A stretch of 64,000 nucleotides of DNA. Source: Blasia pusilla (Eukaryota; Marchantiophyta; Marchantiopsida; Blasiales). The notes under the pieces were generated by a model. It saw only the letters and a program-made list of their open reading frames with translations, searched no databases and was not told the DNA's origin. Positions 24,706 through 38,800 of this stretch are shown here, one piece after another. Numbering within the stretch: the first letter of the stretch is position 1; each line of letters begins with the position of its first letter. The DNA is taken from assembly GCA_050084515.1 (NCBI GenBank), contig CM114272.1:19716001-19780000 (forward strand). The letters are read 5' to 3'. The position numbers were made by a program, and so were the translations under genes.

Positions 24706-27700
24706 AGCAAGCTCTCAAAGCACACCTTGGAGGAGCATAATCTTGGAACCTAAGCTTGCCTCTCCTCTACCGGTATAGCCTCTTGTCCACTCACTACATG
24801 TTTGAATGATTACTTGAACCAGCTCCAAGAATCTCACTTCATCAAGCCCTCCAACTCATCACTCAATCATGCACAAACTCAGATACAGGGCTGTGGAGTG
24901 AAATCATTCCAAAGGGCTACTTTATGTATATCACAAAGCCATCTAGTACATGGGAGACCTTCTTAGTCTCAACCCCTTCAAGCACACTACACACTACCTA
25001 GATCTGGGAGCACATACTCTACGGGTTAGCTTGGCTCAAGAGATCAAGTGTCTACTAGCCAATAGCATGTATGCCTCCTGTACTAAACCAAACTGAGCAC
25101 TTATAAGTGAAGCTGAGAGCCCTCAGTTCACACCTCCACTTAGCTCCACCGGCACAAATCTTCCGGAAATCACTCCTTGAATCCTCTCAGCTCCATAGAT
25201 CTCTCCCTTGGATTCTCCAGCTTTCTGGCCTTTCTCTTGCACCACCTACTCCATCATTGAATGACAAGTCAAGCCCTACTCCTTGCAGCCTTGGATACCC
25301 TTCCTGTATTCCAGCCTCCCCTCGAGCATCCTATGTGCCCAACCGATCCTTGATAGGCTTGATTCAAGACCAAAAACATATGAAGAGTCCAAGGGCAAAG
25401 ATATGCCACCACTCCTCTCAAGCATTGGTCCACCCAAGCCCTTAAAATCAGCCTACCTAGTTGTCCACTTTTCTGTCACCATAGCTTCCCAAGCTCAGCC
25501 CTCATGGAGTATCCCATGCTCCTCATTACTTGCTGAAAATTATTGTGGGTGACCTCCATAGTGTAGAGCATCTCAAGGCGAAGCCATACCATCAATCAGA
25601 TCAAGATTTGGCTCACTAGTGCTCTAGGTAGCAGCCCACGAATAGCCTGCCCTCCTGTTTTCCAAAAATCCAGATTCCTTGTTGTTCTAATCTACCTTGA
25701 GAATTCTAGCCTAGCATCCAATGTCTTGATTCAAATGTATCATCTTGAAGAGCATCCAAAGACCTTTCTAACAAGCCTATTCAATCACCAAACCGATCAG
25801 CCAAGCTCCAGCCATCAACATTTGATTCTCCCCTCTATGTTGGCCACCATAGCTCCAAGCTCTGTCATGTGCCTCTCGAACTTCAGGCCTCGACACTTTC
25901 CTATTGACACTATTCTAACCTTACTCTACTGGCTAGTAAGTCCCCTCTAAAACTTCCCCTAACTTAGCCACCGCTTTAGGAGACCTACCAGTTTAGAGTG
26001 GCCTTATAATTCCACTAAAAAATCTTCCCTAAATCAAGCCTTCCTAGTAGAATTTGATAAGTGCTATGGAGAGGTGTCCCATTCATCAATCACTTTCTTA
26101 ACATTGATTATCTTGACCATTGGCTAACCCTACATACACTCAATCCAACCAAGGTTGACTTAACTCCAACTAAAGTAACTACGGTTATTCTAACTATGGT
26201 TAATTTAAGTCTTGTTAGTCTAACTACAGCTGACCCTTCCCCTGGTTAGACTTAAGAGCAAAGTGCTCACCAGGTTGCCTCACTATACCCTTGCTTTCTC
26301 TATCTAGGTTACCCTGGTTAAAGAGTACCTTGAGTTAAGAGCATAGGGTAACCCCAACTAACTACTTCTATCACCTAACTCACCCATTTAAATTGCAGAC
26401 AGTTGTTCTAGCTCCTTCCACTCACCTAACTAGAGACCCAAAAGTATCTAACACACATGGGAGCCACTTATGAAGGGGCGCACAACTATTTTTCACAAAA
26501 TCCTTTCTTGAGATATAAAATGACTTGTCTTTCCTAGATGTTTCTTGTTATCTTGCTAACCGTCTAATCGATGGTGTATCTTGGGTTTTTGGTGATCCTG
26601 CTGAATCTATTTGTTCAAAGGTTTTACTCCATCTAAGCATTGTACCCCTTTGATCTTTTTCCCCAAACGTGATGTATTTTCTTTCCTAACTACCTCTATC
26701 CTATCTAAACAGTCTTCAGTTTCCTAAAGTCTTCGTTACGAATATCTTTAGTCTTCGCGAAGAATGTCTTTTTGTTATCACTTTGTCGTCTTAAAAAAGG
26801 TTTAGTTCTTTTATCAGTTTCTTTGCAAGCACTCGATAGTCTTCCTAAAGATTTTCTTGAGTCTTTCTTGGGGTTTTTTGTTCTATGCATGTGACAAACA
26901 TTTCATCTTCATGCCGTAGTGTTTGGTCGAAAAAAGAGACTCAATTGCTTGCAAATGAAGATGAGTGGGACGAAGGGATGGACCTACTATTGTGAGGAAG
27001 ATTTTGTTATAAATGTAAATGAACTTAAGTCCTAATTTTACCCTAAAGAAAGTCTGAATGACTTTAAAAAATCATAGTCATCAAAGGAGTCGAAAATTCA
27101 ACATTGTTTTTTAATTCACCACATTCACATGTAGTATTTTCCGTCTATCCACTTAAAACTCAAGAGTTAAAAGGTCTTGGAATGGACAGAAAATATGCAC
27201 GTGCGTTGCTAGAAAGAGAAGAGTAATATACAAAGCCCCGTTTACTCGCAGAAGTTTTCATGCTGAGACCACGTGCATGCGTGCGTTTACGAATCATGAT
27301 TCCAAAAGTATGCATACGACTACATGAGTTCAAAATATGCCCGTTTTCATTTAGAAGTTTCTTTTCTTCCTTTCACGTGGTCACTTTAAAATTTGTTTCT
27401 CTCTCTTTTTAGTGAAGGCGTGTCAAACTCCACTTAAACAGTTGCATACATACCGATGGAAAATACAAAAGAAAAGAGACTAGACACACCAGGCTTGCTC
27501 TCCCTTTTCAAATCTTATTCTTTATCCAACCAAGAGGCGATGGACACGTACTACGTAGAGGCGATAGCATTTATTGGTGCTCGGAGGCCACGGGAGGGAA
27601 TTATTAAAATGGCGGAGGGGTTTCCTCAGAACGTGCGTAGTTATGTCTCGTGATGGGTTCCCCATCCTTTTTTATACATATTTTATATTTCTTTTTCCGA

Positions 27701-28725
27701 GTTATGTCTCGGGTTCGAACAGTCCATAATCCACCTAAGCCGCTTAGGTGGATAAAAATATACACATATAGAGTGTAGTCTAGTTTTTATCTATGAGTAA
27801 ATCTCCTCCTCCGATCCCGTCCATCGAAGGGCTCGGTCGGGACCTAATGCCCCGAGCCTTTGTTGAGTTACACGTGTGCGTATTAGGCACGTGGTCACGC
27901 AGACAACGTGCTGCGTACGGTGCCCGTGCGATGCACGGGAGGTAAGATTCTTGTAATATAATTTCTAATTTCAAATTTGCATAACACGCCACAAAGTTGA
28001 GAATTTAAAATAAAATAAATAAGGAATAAAAAAAATGTGTGAGAAAGAAATATGGAAAAAATTGAATGGAAAAAATCTTAAATGAGAAAATTAAATCCAT
28101 TCAATTCTTTCAGATTTAAATTTTCTTTCTTTAGTAGTAACTAAAAAAAAAATCCTGGTAAAAAAGGATTAAAAAAAGGAAAAAGATAGAAAACCTACTA
28201 AAGAATTTTACAAACAAAACCCCACGAAAGAAGGAAAAGTAAGGAAGTAAAACCCACTAAAGAAGGAAAAATTAAATCCGAAAAAATGAAAATACCTTAT
28301 AAATGTTTGATGAGAAAAAATGTAAAATTTAAAATATTCAAATTTAAAAAACTTAAAATAGTTTTTGAAAATTCAGGTTAGGATCATCCGACCCTAACCC
28401 AACCCTAACCTATCCTAAACCTAACCTACCCAGCCACCCCGAGCCTATCCACTCTCCCTATTGGCACCCCTTGCAGACCTAATGGTGCATTTTGGTAGCG
28501 TCGTCAGATCTGAGGGGATGTACATCCGACAGCGGAGACGTACCTATGCGTCTCCAACTTCTCCCCTTGTATACATGATTACATTGTCTATAGATAGGTT
28601 TCATAATGTTGGATTTCATTTCAGGCCTGCCTTACATTTCTTGGACGTGGCTCCTTGATGTATGATGTACACATTCAACTATCCTTAGATAAGAGGCCAT
28701 GGTCACAAAACTATGTGAACGTTTA
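24706..28725. other. Anonymous repeat-like DNA
   Basis: No gene recognised. Open frames at 25107-25445 and 25726-25950 have low-complexity Ser/Leu/Pro composition and no motif. Around 26100-26260 there is a degenerate run of CTAACTAxGGTTA-like units. Around 28380-28430 there is a short CCCTAACC-like run, only loosely telomere-like. The 27.9-28.4 kb part is strongly A-rich. Confidence 0.4.
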
Positions 28726-28777
28726 CAACCACACCTCGACGCCTGACCCCTTTTAGTTAGGCGTCAAGGTGTGGTTG
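28726..28777. repeat. Hairpin-forming inverted repeat
   Basis: A 22-bp arm at 28726-28747 (containing CCACACCTCGACGCCT) pairs with 28756-28777 (containing AGGCGTCAAGGTGTGG) with about two mismatches and an 8-nt loop. No gene lies within several kilobases. Confidence 0.8.
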
Positions 28778-31440
28778 GATAGACTTGGTTGGCACACCAT
28801 GTGATACTCGAGATCTATTTGGGGATGATCGACTCTTATCTGCAAAGTGGGTGGGGGAAGGCGTCTTAAGCCGCTTCTTTACAGATACAACTTCAACCTT
28901 ACCCACTTTCTCGTTGTTGTGTCTCTTCACTTGATACGCACCCTTGGACTTCTTGCATAACATCTTTGGATTTCTCCGTCTGATGGTGGAGTCTCTCCTT
29001 CGGAAGTTCAGAGGGAAGAGAATCCGTACGCGCGTGCCTAAAGGTGGAGTTCCCTACGTACTATGGTTGATGTTCCCTCTTCAAAGGAGGCTGAATGTCC
29101 ATATAAAATTTTTTTCCAAGCACTCAAGCATAAGCATTCCTCTTGAGATATTGGATACAAATTTCCGCCCTCCAAGAGCTCGGGATATGCTTCCTTCACA
29201 ACTTTGTGATGAAGGGACTCTCAAGATTCTTTTCCCTTTTCCTTGGGTGGACTTTCTTACTATTGTTCTAGTTGCCATAGCTTTCTTTGATGTATTCCTC
29301 AATCTGTTCTGCTCTCGCCTTGAAGATGTTTGGAGAGATGTACGTGATGGGAGCCGATCGGGAGCTGCATGTAGACCGTTGCAAAGATGGAGGGATGGAG
29401 CCAACTAAGGAGATTTTGTGAAGTGTTGTTGAGATGCATGGAGGGATCCAACCCATGAGGTGACTCGAGAGCTGCTCGGAGCAGCAGATTCAACTCAGAA
29501 CTCACTCTCCGCTTGCGCTTGAAGTCGTTCTAGTAAACCATGAGATCCACATTGCAGATTAGTAGCAAGAGTAGAGTGTTTAGTATAGTGACATACATTT
29601 CTACAATAGAACTCAGTCAAGACCTACAAATGCAAAGAGCATACACATGTGTAAGCGTATGGAAATCTTAATAAAGCTCTGAGAGTTATGCCCCAATGGT
29701 TGAGTCAACAGAGCAAGTGAAGTGAATACCTTGAAATGTCGCATTGTATACCATGTACATGATTCAAATGGACTTCCGCATTCAATAAATACTATTTTAC
29801 CTCTGAAAGTTGGAAAACCCTAAATACAACCCTTCGAGAATGAAAGGCCTTCATCAACAGACCTCGTGTAAAGGATCATAACCATTTTCACGACACAAAA
29901 TTTGAAAGCGTTCATAAAATTTGAATGGATGAAATCGCAAGCTCGCATAAGCGAAGCTATTTGTATCCGGAGACGGCACCCTCCAAATCCCAGGTTCGCA
30001 AAAAATAACCGTTAGAGGAGGCTGTGGTGGCCATGAACGAAACCCTAAGTCTGTCTGCGCGTAAGAAGCGCAAAAATCTCTAGTTCACTTAGAGTGCCAC
30101 GTGGGGTAAGGAGAGGTGTTTGCGCCGCGAGAAGGGACTCTCCCATAATAGTATAGATGATTCAAAAAGGATATGTATCGTAGCGTAGGATTATGTGTCA
30201 AATGCACTATCCTTTTTTGTCATTACTACTTCCTACGTACGTCATCGAAGCATTAGTGCCCGTGTTGATTTAGGAGTTTTTTGTTTTAAGAATCTATATT
30301 TAGTATTATTAAAAGATTTATATTATTATTGGAGCGTGTTTTTTCATTTTGAGAGATGTTTTTTGACACATTTCTTTTGAATGGTGCATTTAGGATATGT
30401 AATTCAAAATTATACAACTACGCGTATGTGCATAGCAAAGTAGTATTTCTTATATTAAGGTCCTTTAATATATTTTGATATCTTATGTTTCAAACGTGCC
30501 TGGTATATAAGCTTCTTGTATTTATAATGTGTGTATGGTGCTTTCAATGGATAATTTAGGATAGTAGACATGACATAGTTATACATCCACAATTGTAAGT
30601 TACAGTTTGAAGTACTTATGTAGATAAGACTATTTACTTAATTTTCCTACCACTTTATAACATTGAAATACGGAAGTAAATTTGATACAACATATGCACA
30701 ATATGAATGGGAAAGATGAAAATGTTCATGGCCTTCAAAAAACAAATTTGACATTTCTCTATAACTAGGTACTATTAACAAATTTGGAACTAATCAGAGT
30801 TAATACATATTTAATGAATAAAGTTTAGAAGTTACTGCATAGAGTAGAACAAGATTGTATAGAAATGGGCATGGTCATCTATGCAATAGACTTGTCCAAA
30901 CAAGTCTCGACAGGTTTGCAAAACTGTCATTCCACACTCATTCTCGTATTGTGGCCCACATCCCTATTGCAATCCCATCCCGTGTCCAGCCTGCGTCCAG
31001 CTCATGCACATCCCACATGGGCCGAACAAGAGAAATTTTTATTATTATTTTGAATAATAATTCAAGATAATAATAATAATTTATTATTTATTTTAAAATG
31101 CACCTTGCTCACACCCTACCCACGCATGCTAAACACAAGCTCGAATCATGCTTGAGCTGCAAGAGGGATGTGGACCAAGTATGGGGAGGGGGAGGGTGTG
31201 TTCGGTACGGGATCAAGTGCATGCAGTCTTGATGCTTGAGGGAAGGCGGGCCTAAGCAAGGTTGCACGGAAATAAAAATTTCCCTACATAGGACAGACAT
31301 GCCCAACGGGTCCCTTGTCCGAATGTTTTGGTAGCCTGATTACCGGCACGGGCTTTGGACGCAAGAACACGTGCGGGCTAGGATCGAACAATTGTGCATG
31401 CTACAAGCCCTCGCCAAGCCCGCATTGAGCCCACCTAGCC
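28778..31440. other. No gene recognised
   Basis: The 154-codon plus-strand frame at 28944-29408 has no motif and is matched by comparable minus-strand frames, so I do not call it. The DNA is mixed and AT-rich, with several short GTCC/GGAC palindromes from about 30880 onward. Confidence 0.4.
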
Positions 31441-31693
31441 CCAAGGTTGCATTTGGAAAAATTCCATGTTCTTGGATTTACGTCCATTCTATGGAAGGTT
31501 GCATGTGGACCCCACCTTCCCCTTCTTTCTCATTCCACCCACTTGCCTTCGTGGTCCATACTCTCCCATTTCTTCCTCCCTCCACCTCCACCTCCACTCC
31601 CTCCCTTGTTCTGCCTTCCATCATGGAATATAATGTGTGGGTCCCACCTCTTACAATCCATATTCTAACTATTCCATTTTTGTCCAACCATGC
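31441..31693. mobile_element. MITE-like element, copy B
   Basis: This 253-bp element begins CCAAGGTTGCATTTGG; its right end, reverse-complemented, reads GCATGGTTGGACAAAAATGG. The flanks are CTAGCC (31435-31440) and CTAACC (31694-31699), a 6-bp direct repeat with one mismatch. The interior shares ATGGAAGG...TGTGGxCCC and CTTCCCCTTCTTTCTCAT-like stretches with the copy at 8546-8864. No ORF of note. Confidence 0.55.
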
Positions 31694-34012
31694 CTAACCG
31701 GCACCTATTGGCAAAGGTCGGCTCTAGGGCGTGTGTTTAGCCCGCATGGGTGAGCCACATAGGTTGGGCACAGGCCGAACGTAGGCAAGGGTTCTGGGCT
31801 AGACACGTGTTAGCATCCTGGTAGGGACGTGGGCCACCTTGCAAGAATGGATGTGGGATGCCATGTCTGCGAACGTATCCGGACACTTTTGGACAAGTCC
31901 GTCACATGAACAGACAAGTCCATTTCTCTTCAACTCGTTCTATAGAGCTACAAAATAGGTGGCAAGAACAGGAGACGAGGTCACTCCACTACGTGTTGGC
32001 TAGGTAAGCCTAGGTCTACGTTGCGGGCGAGGTTGGTCTACTAGGTACACGCCACATGAACCCAGGCCTCCATAGACTTGTACATCTCTAGGACAAACAT
32101 AGTCCATGGACACCGCTTTTTCGGTGTGGAACCTTACGCACGCATCCAAGATGCATGCAATCACGCATGCACAAACATGTCCGCCCCTAGGACGCACATA
32201 AGTCAGTATACAACCTTGGGGGAAAAGAGACAAAGTAACTAGACAGCTTCCTTGTCCAAACTTGAATTGCAAGTTAGTGGCAACAAAACTAAATTCAGAT
32301 CTTAAAATGGCACAAACTAAATGTAGCGGAAAAATCTAAAATTCCTACTAACACAAATACTTTATGGACATGTTACATGAACACGTCTTGTGCATTCTGT
32401 AAGGACTAAACTCAAAATGCATATGTGGCCAACCCCTGATGCATTTTGCAAAATATTAGGAGGAAGATGGGGCCATAAAAAAAAGAGTTTAAATATGTCA
32501 AACTACTTTTTTTAGTAAACATGTGCCAAATTGAGGTTAAACATTTGAAATTGTACATACGTGGCAAAGATACACCTAAAAAATAAAAAGAAATTAGAAC
32601 CTCATTTATTGTTCACACAGGTGTACTTTTCATGCATCATACTAGAGGGTGCCATTGCAATGAACAAGGTACTTTTAATGATCTACTCATAATTACCCAT
32701 GATTGATAATTTAATTAATTCTAATATTTTTAATTAGCATTTCACATCAATTTTGAATAATTTTATTGGTTGAGAGGGCCAAACAAATAAAAGAGAGGTG
32801 TTTGAAAATTAAAGGGGTTGTCTCAAATAATAATATAGATAAGAAGATGTGATTTGCGAGATAGCGTTGGGTTCAAATTCGTCAAATCCTAATTAGCTTG
32901 CTTTGGATTAAATCATGATATGTACACTAGACCCTGAATGCAAGGGTATTGATTTCAACACGCATCATACCATCTCAATTTCAATCTCACGGGTAGCTAT
33001 ATGTCTTCCTTCCTAACATTGAGACTCCATGGGCCTTAGAGGATTTAATGATGTTCTCCAATGTTGTTTCCAGCCCTTTCCAAAAATACAAATAAATCTC
33101 AATAGACACATCGCTAATCAATAAACCAATCCGGTACCAAATACCCTGCTTCTTCTGCCATGGGTAGAAGTCGTGCTAAGAAGTCTTCGTTTCTCCCACA
33201 TAATTGCAAAGAGCCTCCCTTCGTTTCCCTTTCAAATTACAGAGCTTCATAAGGACATTTTGGTTCTATCCCAATTCTCTGTAACACTCCAAAATTTGGG
33301 CTTTAGGTTTTGGCCGAGTAACCACGTTTGTGTCCCCTTGATAGTTAAATCATTTGCATGCCTTGCTATGAAGCATAGCGGGGAATACTTGTACTCTGGC
33401 TGCACCTTCGTGCTCACGATTTGCTATGGTATGTTTCAAATTGTGACATGCATACAAGATCTAAGAGAAATCTATTCTCATATCGTTATAGGGAAGTAGC
33501 TAAGTAGTCCCTTACTTTTTGGGGCGACACCTTGAGGATGCACAACACATGGAAGATTTGTACCAATTGCAACTCTTTGGGAGAAAGAGTCGAGAGTAGG
33601 GATGCTTTGATGGGTCCAATGTTCCCCATCCTATTGGATACAACATCTGGGATGTGAGGAATTGATAAGACAATTCTTGAAGTGGGAATCGTAAGAATTC
33701 CGACATTGTAATTTCCTATAATTTTAGATTTTGTGGTACCCATATTTATTGTAAATATTTTGTTATTTCACTAAGAAAAACAATAAGAAAGCCATTTTGT
33801 GAGAAATAACATGGTGTGAATAATTTTAGAAGAAGTATGGTATGTATTCCAGACATGGAAGCAAGAAATCCTATTGATATATGATAATTTGGTGAGGATT
33901 TTGATGATTCTCCCAATGTCTATTTTATTGTGGGTCATGGTCAAAGAATATGAAAGAAAATATGTGGGTCCATAACTCATTGTACCCAATGCCTAGCAAC
34001 GCTTTCGGTCGA
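31694..34012. other. No gene recognised; GTCC/GGAC-rich then AT-rich
   Basis: At 32205-32219 the sequence TATACAACCTTGG is an inverted match to the MITE-family left end, but no partner was found. TGTAACACTCC at 33280 resembles the start of some Ty3 LTRs, without a matching end. Nothing else was identified. Confidence 0.35.
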
Positions 34013-34250
34013 AAAATGGTTGCTACTTACTTCCAACCGTTCCCGCCCTCCTTTGACAAACATCAAATCTTCATAATGAAATATCACACCATTTCATTCC
34101 TCGAAATATGGTTTTCTTGTAAAATGGTTGCTGCTTACTTTCAACCATTCCCGCCCACCTTTGACATCACATCAAATTTTCGTTGTGAAATATTAATCTT
34201 CAAGTATTGTTCACACCACTTTACTCCTCAAAATATGGTTTTCTTCTTGT
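34013..34250. repeat. Two-unit tandem repeat (about 108 and 127 bp)
   Basis: Both units start AAAATGGTTGCTxCTTACTT and end AATATGGTTTTCTT. Unit one is 34013-34120; unit two starts at 34121 and carries a short internal insertion. Confidence 0.75.
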
Positions 34251-34360
34251 TGGACTTCATAAACTAACAAACATGAGGAAATTCTATATCAAATTCTCTA
34301 CTTACAATAAATATAAGTCCCACATAATCTAGAACCCGATGATGTCCAATGGGTATCCAA

Positions 34361-34415
34361 AAACCAAAGCTCATAGATACAAGCCACAAAACCAAAGCTC
34401 ATAGATACAAGCCAC
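34361..34415. repeat. Perfect 27-bp tandem duplication
   Basis: The unit AAACCAAAGCTCATAGATAC plus AAGCCAC occurs at 34361-34387 and immediately again. Confidence 0.85.
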
Positions 34416-35801
34416 GGCTTAGGGGTTTGAAAACACAATCCTTGTGTTCTACCACTTAAGGCGTTAGAATGGGGATATATGTTAGATTATAGATTAATGC
34501 TTTGTAAGCTTGTGGTCGATTCTCCATAATCTACCCACCATTCCTGACCCTTTCAAGTTATTATAGAAAAAGGTCTCAATTTGTCTGCTAGAAAACATCC
34601 TCCTATGAGACAGAAGATTTTTAAAATGATGTCTATGTTCAACATTCACTTTCTAGTTCCAGATATTTAATCTGAATGGTCCTTACAAGAACATCAAAAT
34701 AGTCATAATTGTGAGACCTAAAAGCTTTTCCAAGTAGAGTGTCATTAGACTTAACCCAGGTTCTTTCTTAATAGAAAATATGTTAACTACCATACTTTCC
34801 AAGCTAGTTGTATAATCAAGAAACCTTCCCCACCTTACGCCTTCCTGAGTGCCAAATTAATGATGAACCCCTAGTCCAAGTTTTGAGTCTTTGAGTGTCA
34901 ACAATGGTGGGAAAACAACAGGTCCGCTACAACGAACACCACTTATAGCCAAGTTAGAGCTATGAACCGTAATTCAGACTCTAAGTATGCAGGTTTCCTA
35001 CAATCTCAGACCATGAGAATGTATTGCGTAGAACACACTAAGTCTATAGTCCCGCAAACCCTAAACCCAGCTTCCAAAATGTAGGTTGGGACAAAAGGGG
35101 ATTAGACATGGATAACATATTCTGTATTTTGGGCGCAGTGAGAAAGAATCACAAATCCAAGAGTTGAGAGCTATCTATTGCCTTTCAAACCAACAATCTC
35201 TTGAAAGAATGGAATGATCTGTTATGGAGCTTTTCACCAGGACCCTAAGTAGTATGATCCAGGTTATAGATCAGTCACATATTCACAGAATCCTTGTGGC
35301 TGAATGTGGAAGCATGATTCAGAGGGGATAGAAAGGAGGCACTAGCTGTGGTGAAATCATACGTGAACATGTCAGCCCACATTTGTGCAGATTTTGATGT
35401 CTTCTGCCCAATGAAGGATCAGATGAGCCATAGATCTCAACACACTAGACATCCAAGAACTAGTCCTTCCAACAGCCTAATGACGAGAAATTTATAGAAG
35501 CTTACCGCGAAATTTATTGACTACAACCACTCAGAACCTTCTCATTAGAAATGAAGAGGGAAGTTCTGAGCCATTTTAAAGTCTCCAACGCTCTTACCGC
35601 CTAATCTACTCATGTACTCAACTGAACATTCTGAATAGAATAATGATACAACCGCAGTGCCCCTGAATTTGAGTCTAGCTGTCGTGCTTGACAAGACGTC
35701 ATCGCAACTCATTAAAGTACACGTACTTGGACCCAAAAAAAAGAATCGACAAAAAGCAAACCACCTAAGTATCCAACATGAAGAGGCGTTTAACTGATGG
35801 T
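34416..35801. other. 3' flank of HCF136, no other gene seen
   Basis: Downstream of the HCF136 stop in the minus sense. No second gene, RNA gene or clear transposon motif was recognised. Confidence 0.4.
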
Positions 35802-38800
35802 TCAACCCAGGTAACGAAGAAGTACACCATCATTGCCAATTACAAAACCTCTCTTTTCATCGATGAATCTGCAAAAACGTTCAATCCTTCAGTATGTGAC
35901 ATATCTTCACAATGAAAATATTTAGCTCAGTGAATCAAGTACACTTTCCTTTCATTGATGCCTACTATACTGTCACAGCACAAAAAAGAGTAGAGCCAAC
36001 ATTTTAGGTTGCCAAAGGTCTTCAAATTGTGGGGTATGAAAACTTACTTTACAGAATAGAGGTTGGCTCCAATGTTGTCAGCTGCCTTATCCCGGACCCA
36101 AGACTTTCCCCCATCCAAAGACCTGAGCAATGTTCCACTTCCTCCTACTGCCCATGCCTCTGTCTGCGAGACCAAAAATGTGGAAACTCAAAAACTCTTC
36201 CATACAAGACCAAAAAAATCCACCAGACTTGCTTCCATGGCATCTCAAGTCCTATCAGAGTCGATTTCTTAGTATTGAAGCAGACCAACTTCCTCAATAG
36301 CTACAGATTGCTTGGATTTTGCAAACAAGAGAGCAATTTGCGAGGAAAGACTCAGCAAACCTGGTTTCTATATCCAACATCAAGAATGCCAAATCCTCTA
36401 CTTGATATTCTGGCCTCCTCGAAGTCCTCAGTCACCTGTATAAATCACAGACCCACCTGAACCTCCTGAATCCGAGAGAAAGCTTTCCACAAATTTTAAA
36501 GGACAACATGCATAAATCACAGATTCACCCCATGAATGTTTCTAACCCAAGAGTAAGCCATTCAAAACTCCCAAAAAGGACCAGGTGCCTCATACAGTGC
36601 AAGGGCGTAACCTCTTACAGATTAATAATAGAAAATTCAGTTAGCCCTCCCACAAATTACTCATATTTCCACACAGCATCCACTCAACTCGCATGAGACG
36701 AGAGTTAAAAATACATAATTTCTGGATTAGACATGCTTATAGATGTAGATGTTATTTACCAGTGCAGCAGCTGTGGACGACGAATCTAGGCTAAGATTCC
36801 AGGTATCAATCATGAAACTCTTTCAAACAACTTCTACCTGACCCTATCAGAATCCCCAGCAGACATTGCTTGTGCAGCAGCTTTGGGCGGAGAATCTACA
36901 CTACTTAAAGTGACAACGGCTCTGGTGGTACCAGCTTAACAATTTCAGCACAGGTTGTGGCTCTGTGTTGTAAGTTTCACACAACTAACCAGATACTGAT
37001 TGGAGGCTTTCATCCCCATCATCACACAATGAGCACAACTTTGATTGTGTTCCCATCCTGCTCTTTTCGTGATTCAGGGGAACCGCCACTGTCCTGAAAT
37101 TGAAATTGAGCATATGCAAACAAGGGTTTAGCACTGCAAATCGTTCTACAGTTCTTCTGGATCAGGTTGACATTCAAGAGATAAATGTCTAACATTTTGG
37201 TTGCTTCCTTGACGCTGTGTCTCTGTGAGCAATCTCCGACTAGAATAGTAACAGTATCCTCTACTAAGGATTTTCCCCTACTGCCCCAGTTCGGGGCTAG
37301 TCAGGTGGTTTGATGCACAGACAATATCTAAAAATCTTTTCCATTCAAGATTTTCCCTGCTCGCCTAGCCTCCTTTGAGGCTCCGATCAACACTTTGGGG
37401 TACTTATGGTATCCCATTGCCTCTAACTGCTTCCACCTCTTCACATTGGAGATGTTGGGCAGAAGAGAGACTACCCATTAAATTGTCCTAGCAGGGAGGA
37501 GGTATGTTGAATAATCATGGGCCATGGTTGCTCTTGCCCTGACCTAGTAGAGTAGGGAAGATAGGTGTAAATAGAGAGTTATGACTCTAGTAAATTTACG
37601 AACAGCTGCCTGAAGAGAATAAGTTAATCCGCTTCCTTTTCTAGATATATTTAAGAATTTCTTTGAGGGCAGCCTCCATTTGGCTTCACAGCCTTTGGCT
37701 GCCCCCTTCCCTCACTCCTCTTAAGCTCCAAGGCTCTGGTGTATATAATCCAGCTAGTTGCCATGTTCAGTCAAAGCCAATCGGCTCCATTGCAAAGCAC
37801 CCACTTTCCACCAGGCTACTGTGGAGTAACGTACTGAATATTCTTAGTGTCAAGCTTGTTTTCGGCCTGTGTCTCCTGTGTATGACCTTGACATGACTAG
37901 AGAGTAAGTGTGCATATAGTTGTGTTCAGCTCTGCTATTCTTGAGAGCAGGAGAGTAATAAGGATCTGAATTATGACCTAAAGTGTAGAAGTGGTTAACC
38001 CTCCTTGAGTAACAGAGAGATAAAGAAGGTGTGTCACACCTGGGGTAGGAGAGTACTACAAGGTAATAACATCATGGTACCATTAGCTGATGCCAGCTCA
38101 GGTTGAATTCGGGGGTACATATAGGCAATCTGACCCAAACAGAAAGATCTCAAGGTATCTCACACACACACCACACATTTGAGGTCCCACTTCTCACACT
38201 GCTAGTCACTAAAAGATGTAAGAGTGATAATCCACCTACCCCGGTGCCTTTGCTGAAGAAGAGCCCTCCTCCACGAGCAACCAACCATAAACCTCCATCT
38301 GCTCTCCAACCCATGTTTTGAATTCTTCGATTACCATACCTGTTGTGAGGTAGCCAGTATGGCTGTTTCCATCCAATTCATAAAATCGAAGCGGATCAAT
38401 GTTTAAACAACTCATGCAAATACTATCCATAGGGTGGAATATCACAGGCATACTGATGAATCTTCACCAAATCACATTTCGCCTGAACAGAACAGAGCCC
38501 AAAAGAAGGGTACCACAATAAGGCTCAGTAAAGGGACCCAACTGCTACGACTGCTATGTCCCACTCTCCTGGACACATTTAGGTGCATACAATCTCATAC
38601 TAAACATAAGCAATTTTGGCCTATTGATAAAAAGTAAAATATAAAAAAAGTTGGTGAAACAGGCTACAATTCTATAAAACAGGCAGCCAATTGTTTAAAA
38701 AAGACTGTAAGCTGGTATATGGGACAGGTTGGTCTGAGGTATCTTATTAAAAATAGAACTGTGAGAATAGAGGCCATGTAGAGGTGGCAATGTTACCTGG

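Noticed and set aside
25107-25445. 112-codon plus frame
   Set aside because: Ser/Leu/Pro-rich low complexity, no motif, and overlapped by other frames.
28380-28430. Telomere-like CCCTAACC run
   Set aside because: It is short and irregular, not a plant TTTAGGG array; similar CCCTAA text also occurs inside the Copia LTR.
33280-33290. TGTAACACTCC as an LTR start
   Set aside because: No matching CA end, primer site or target duplication was found.
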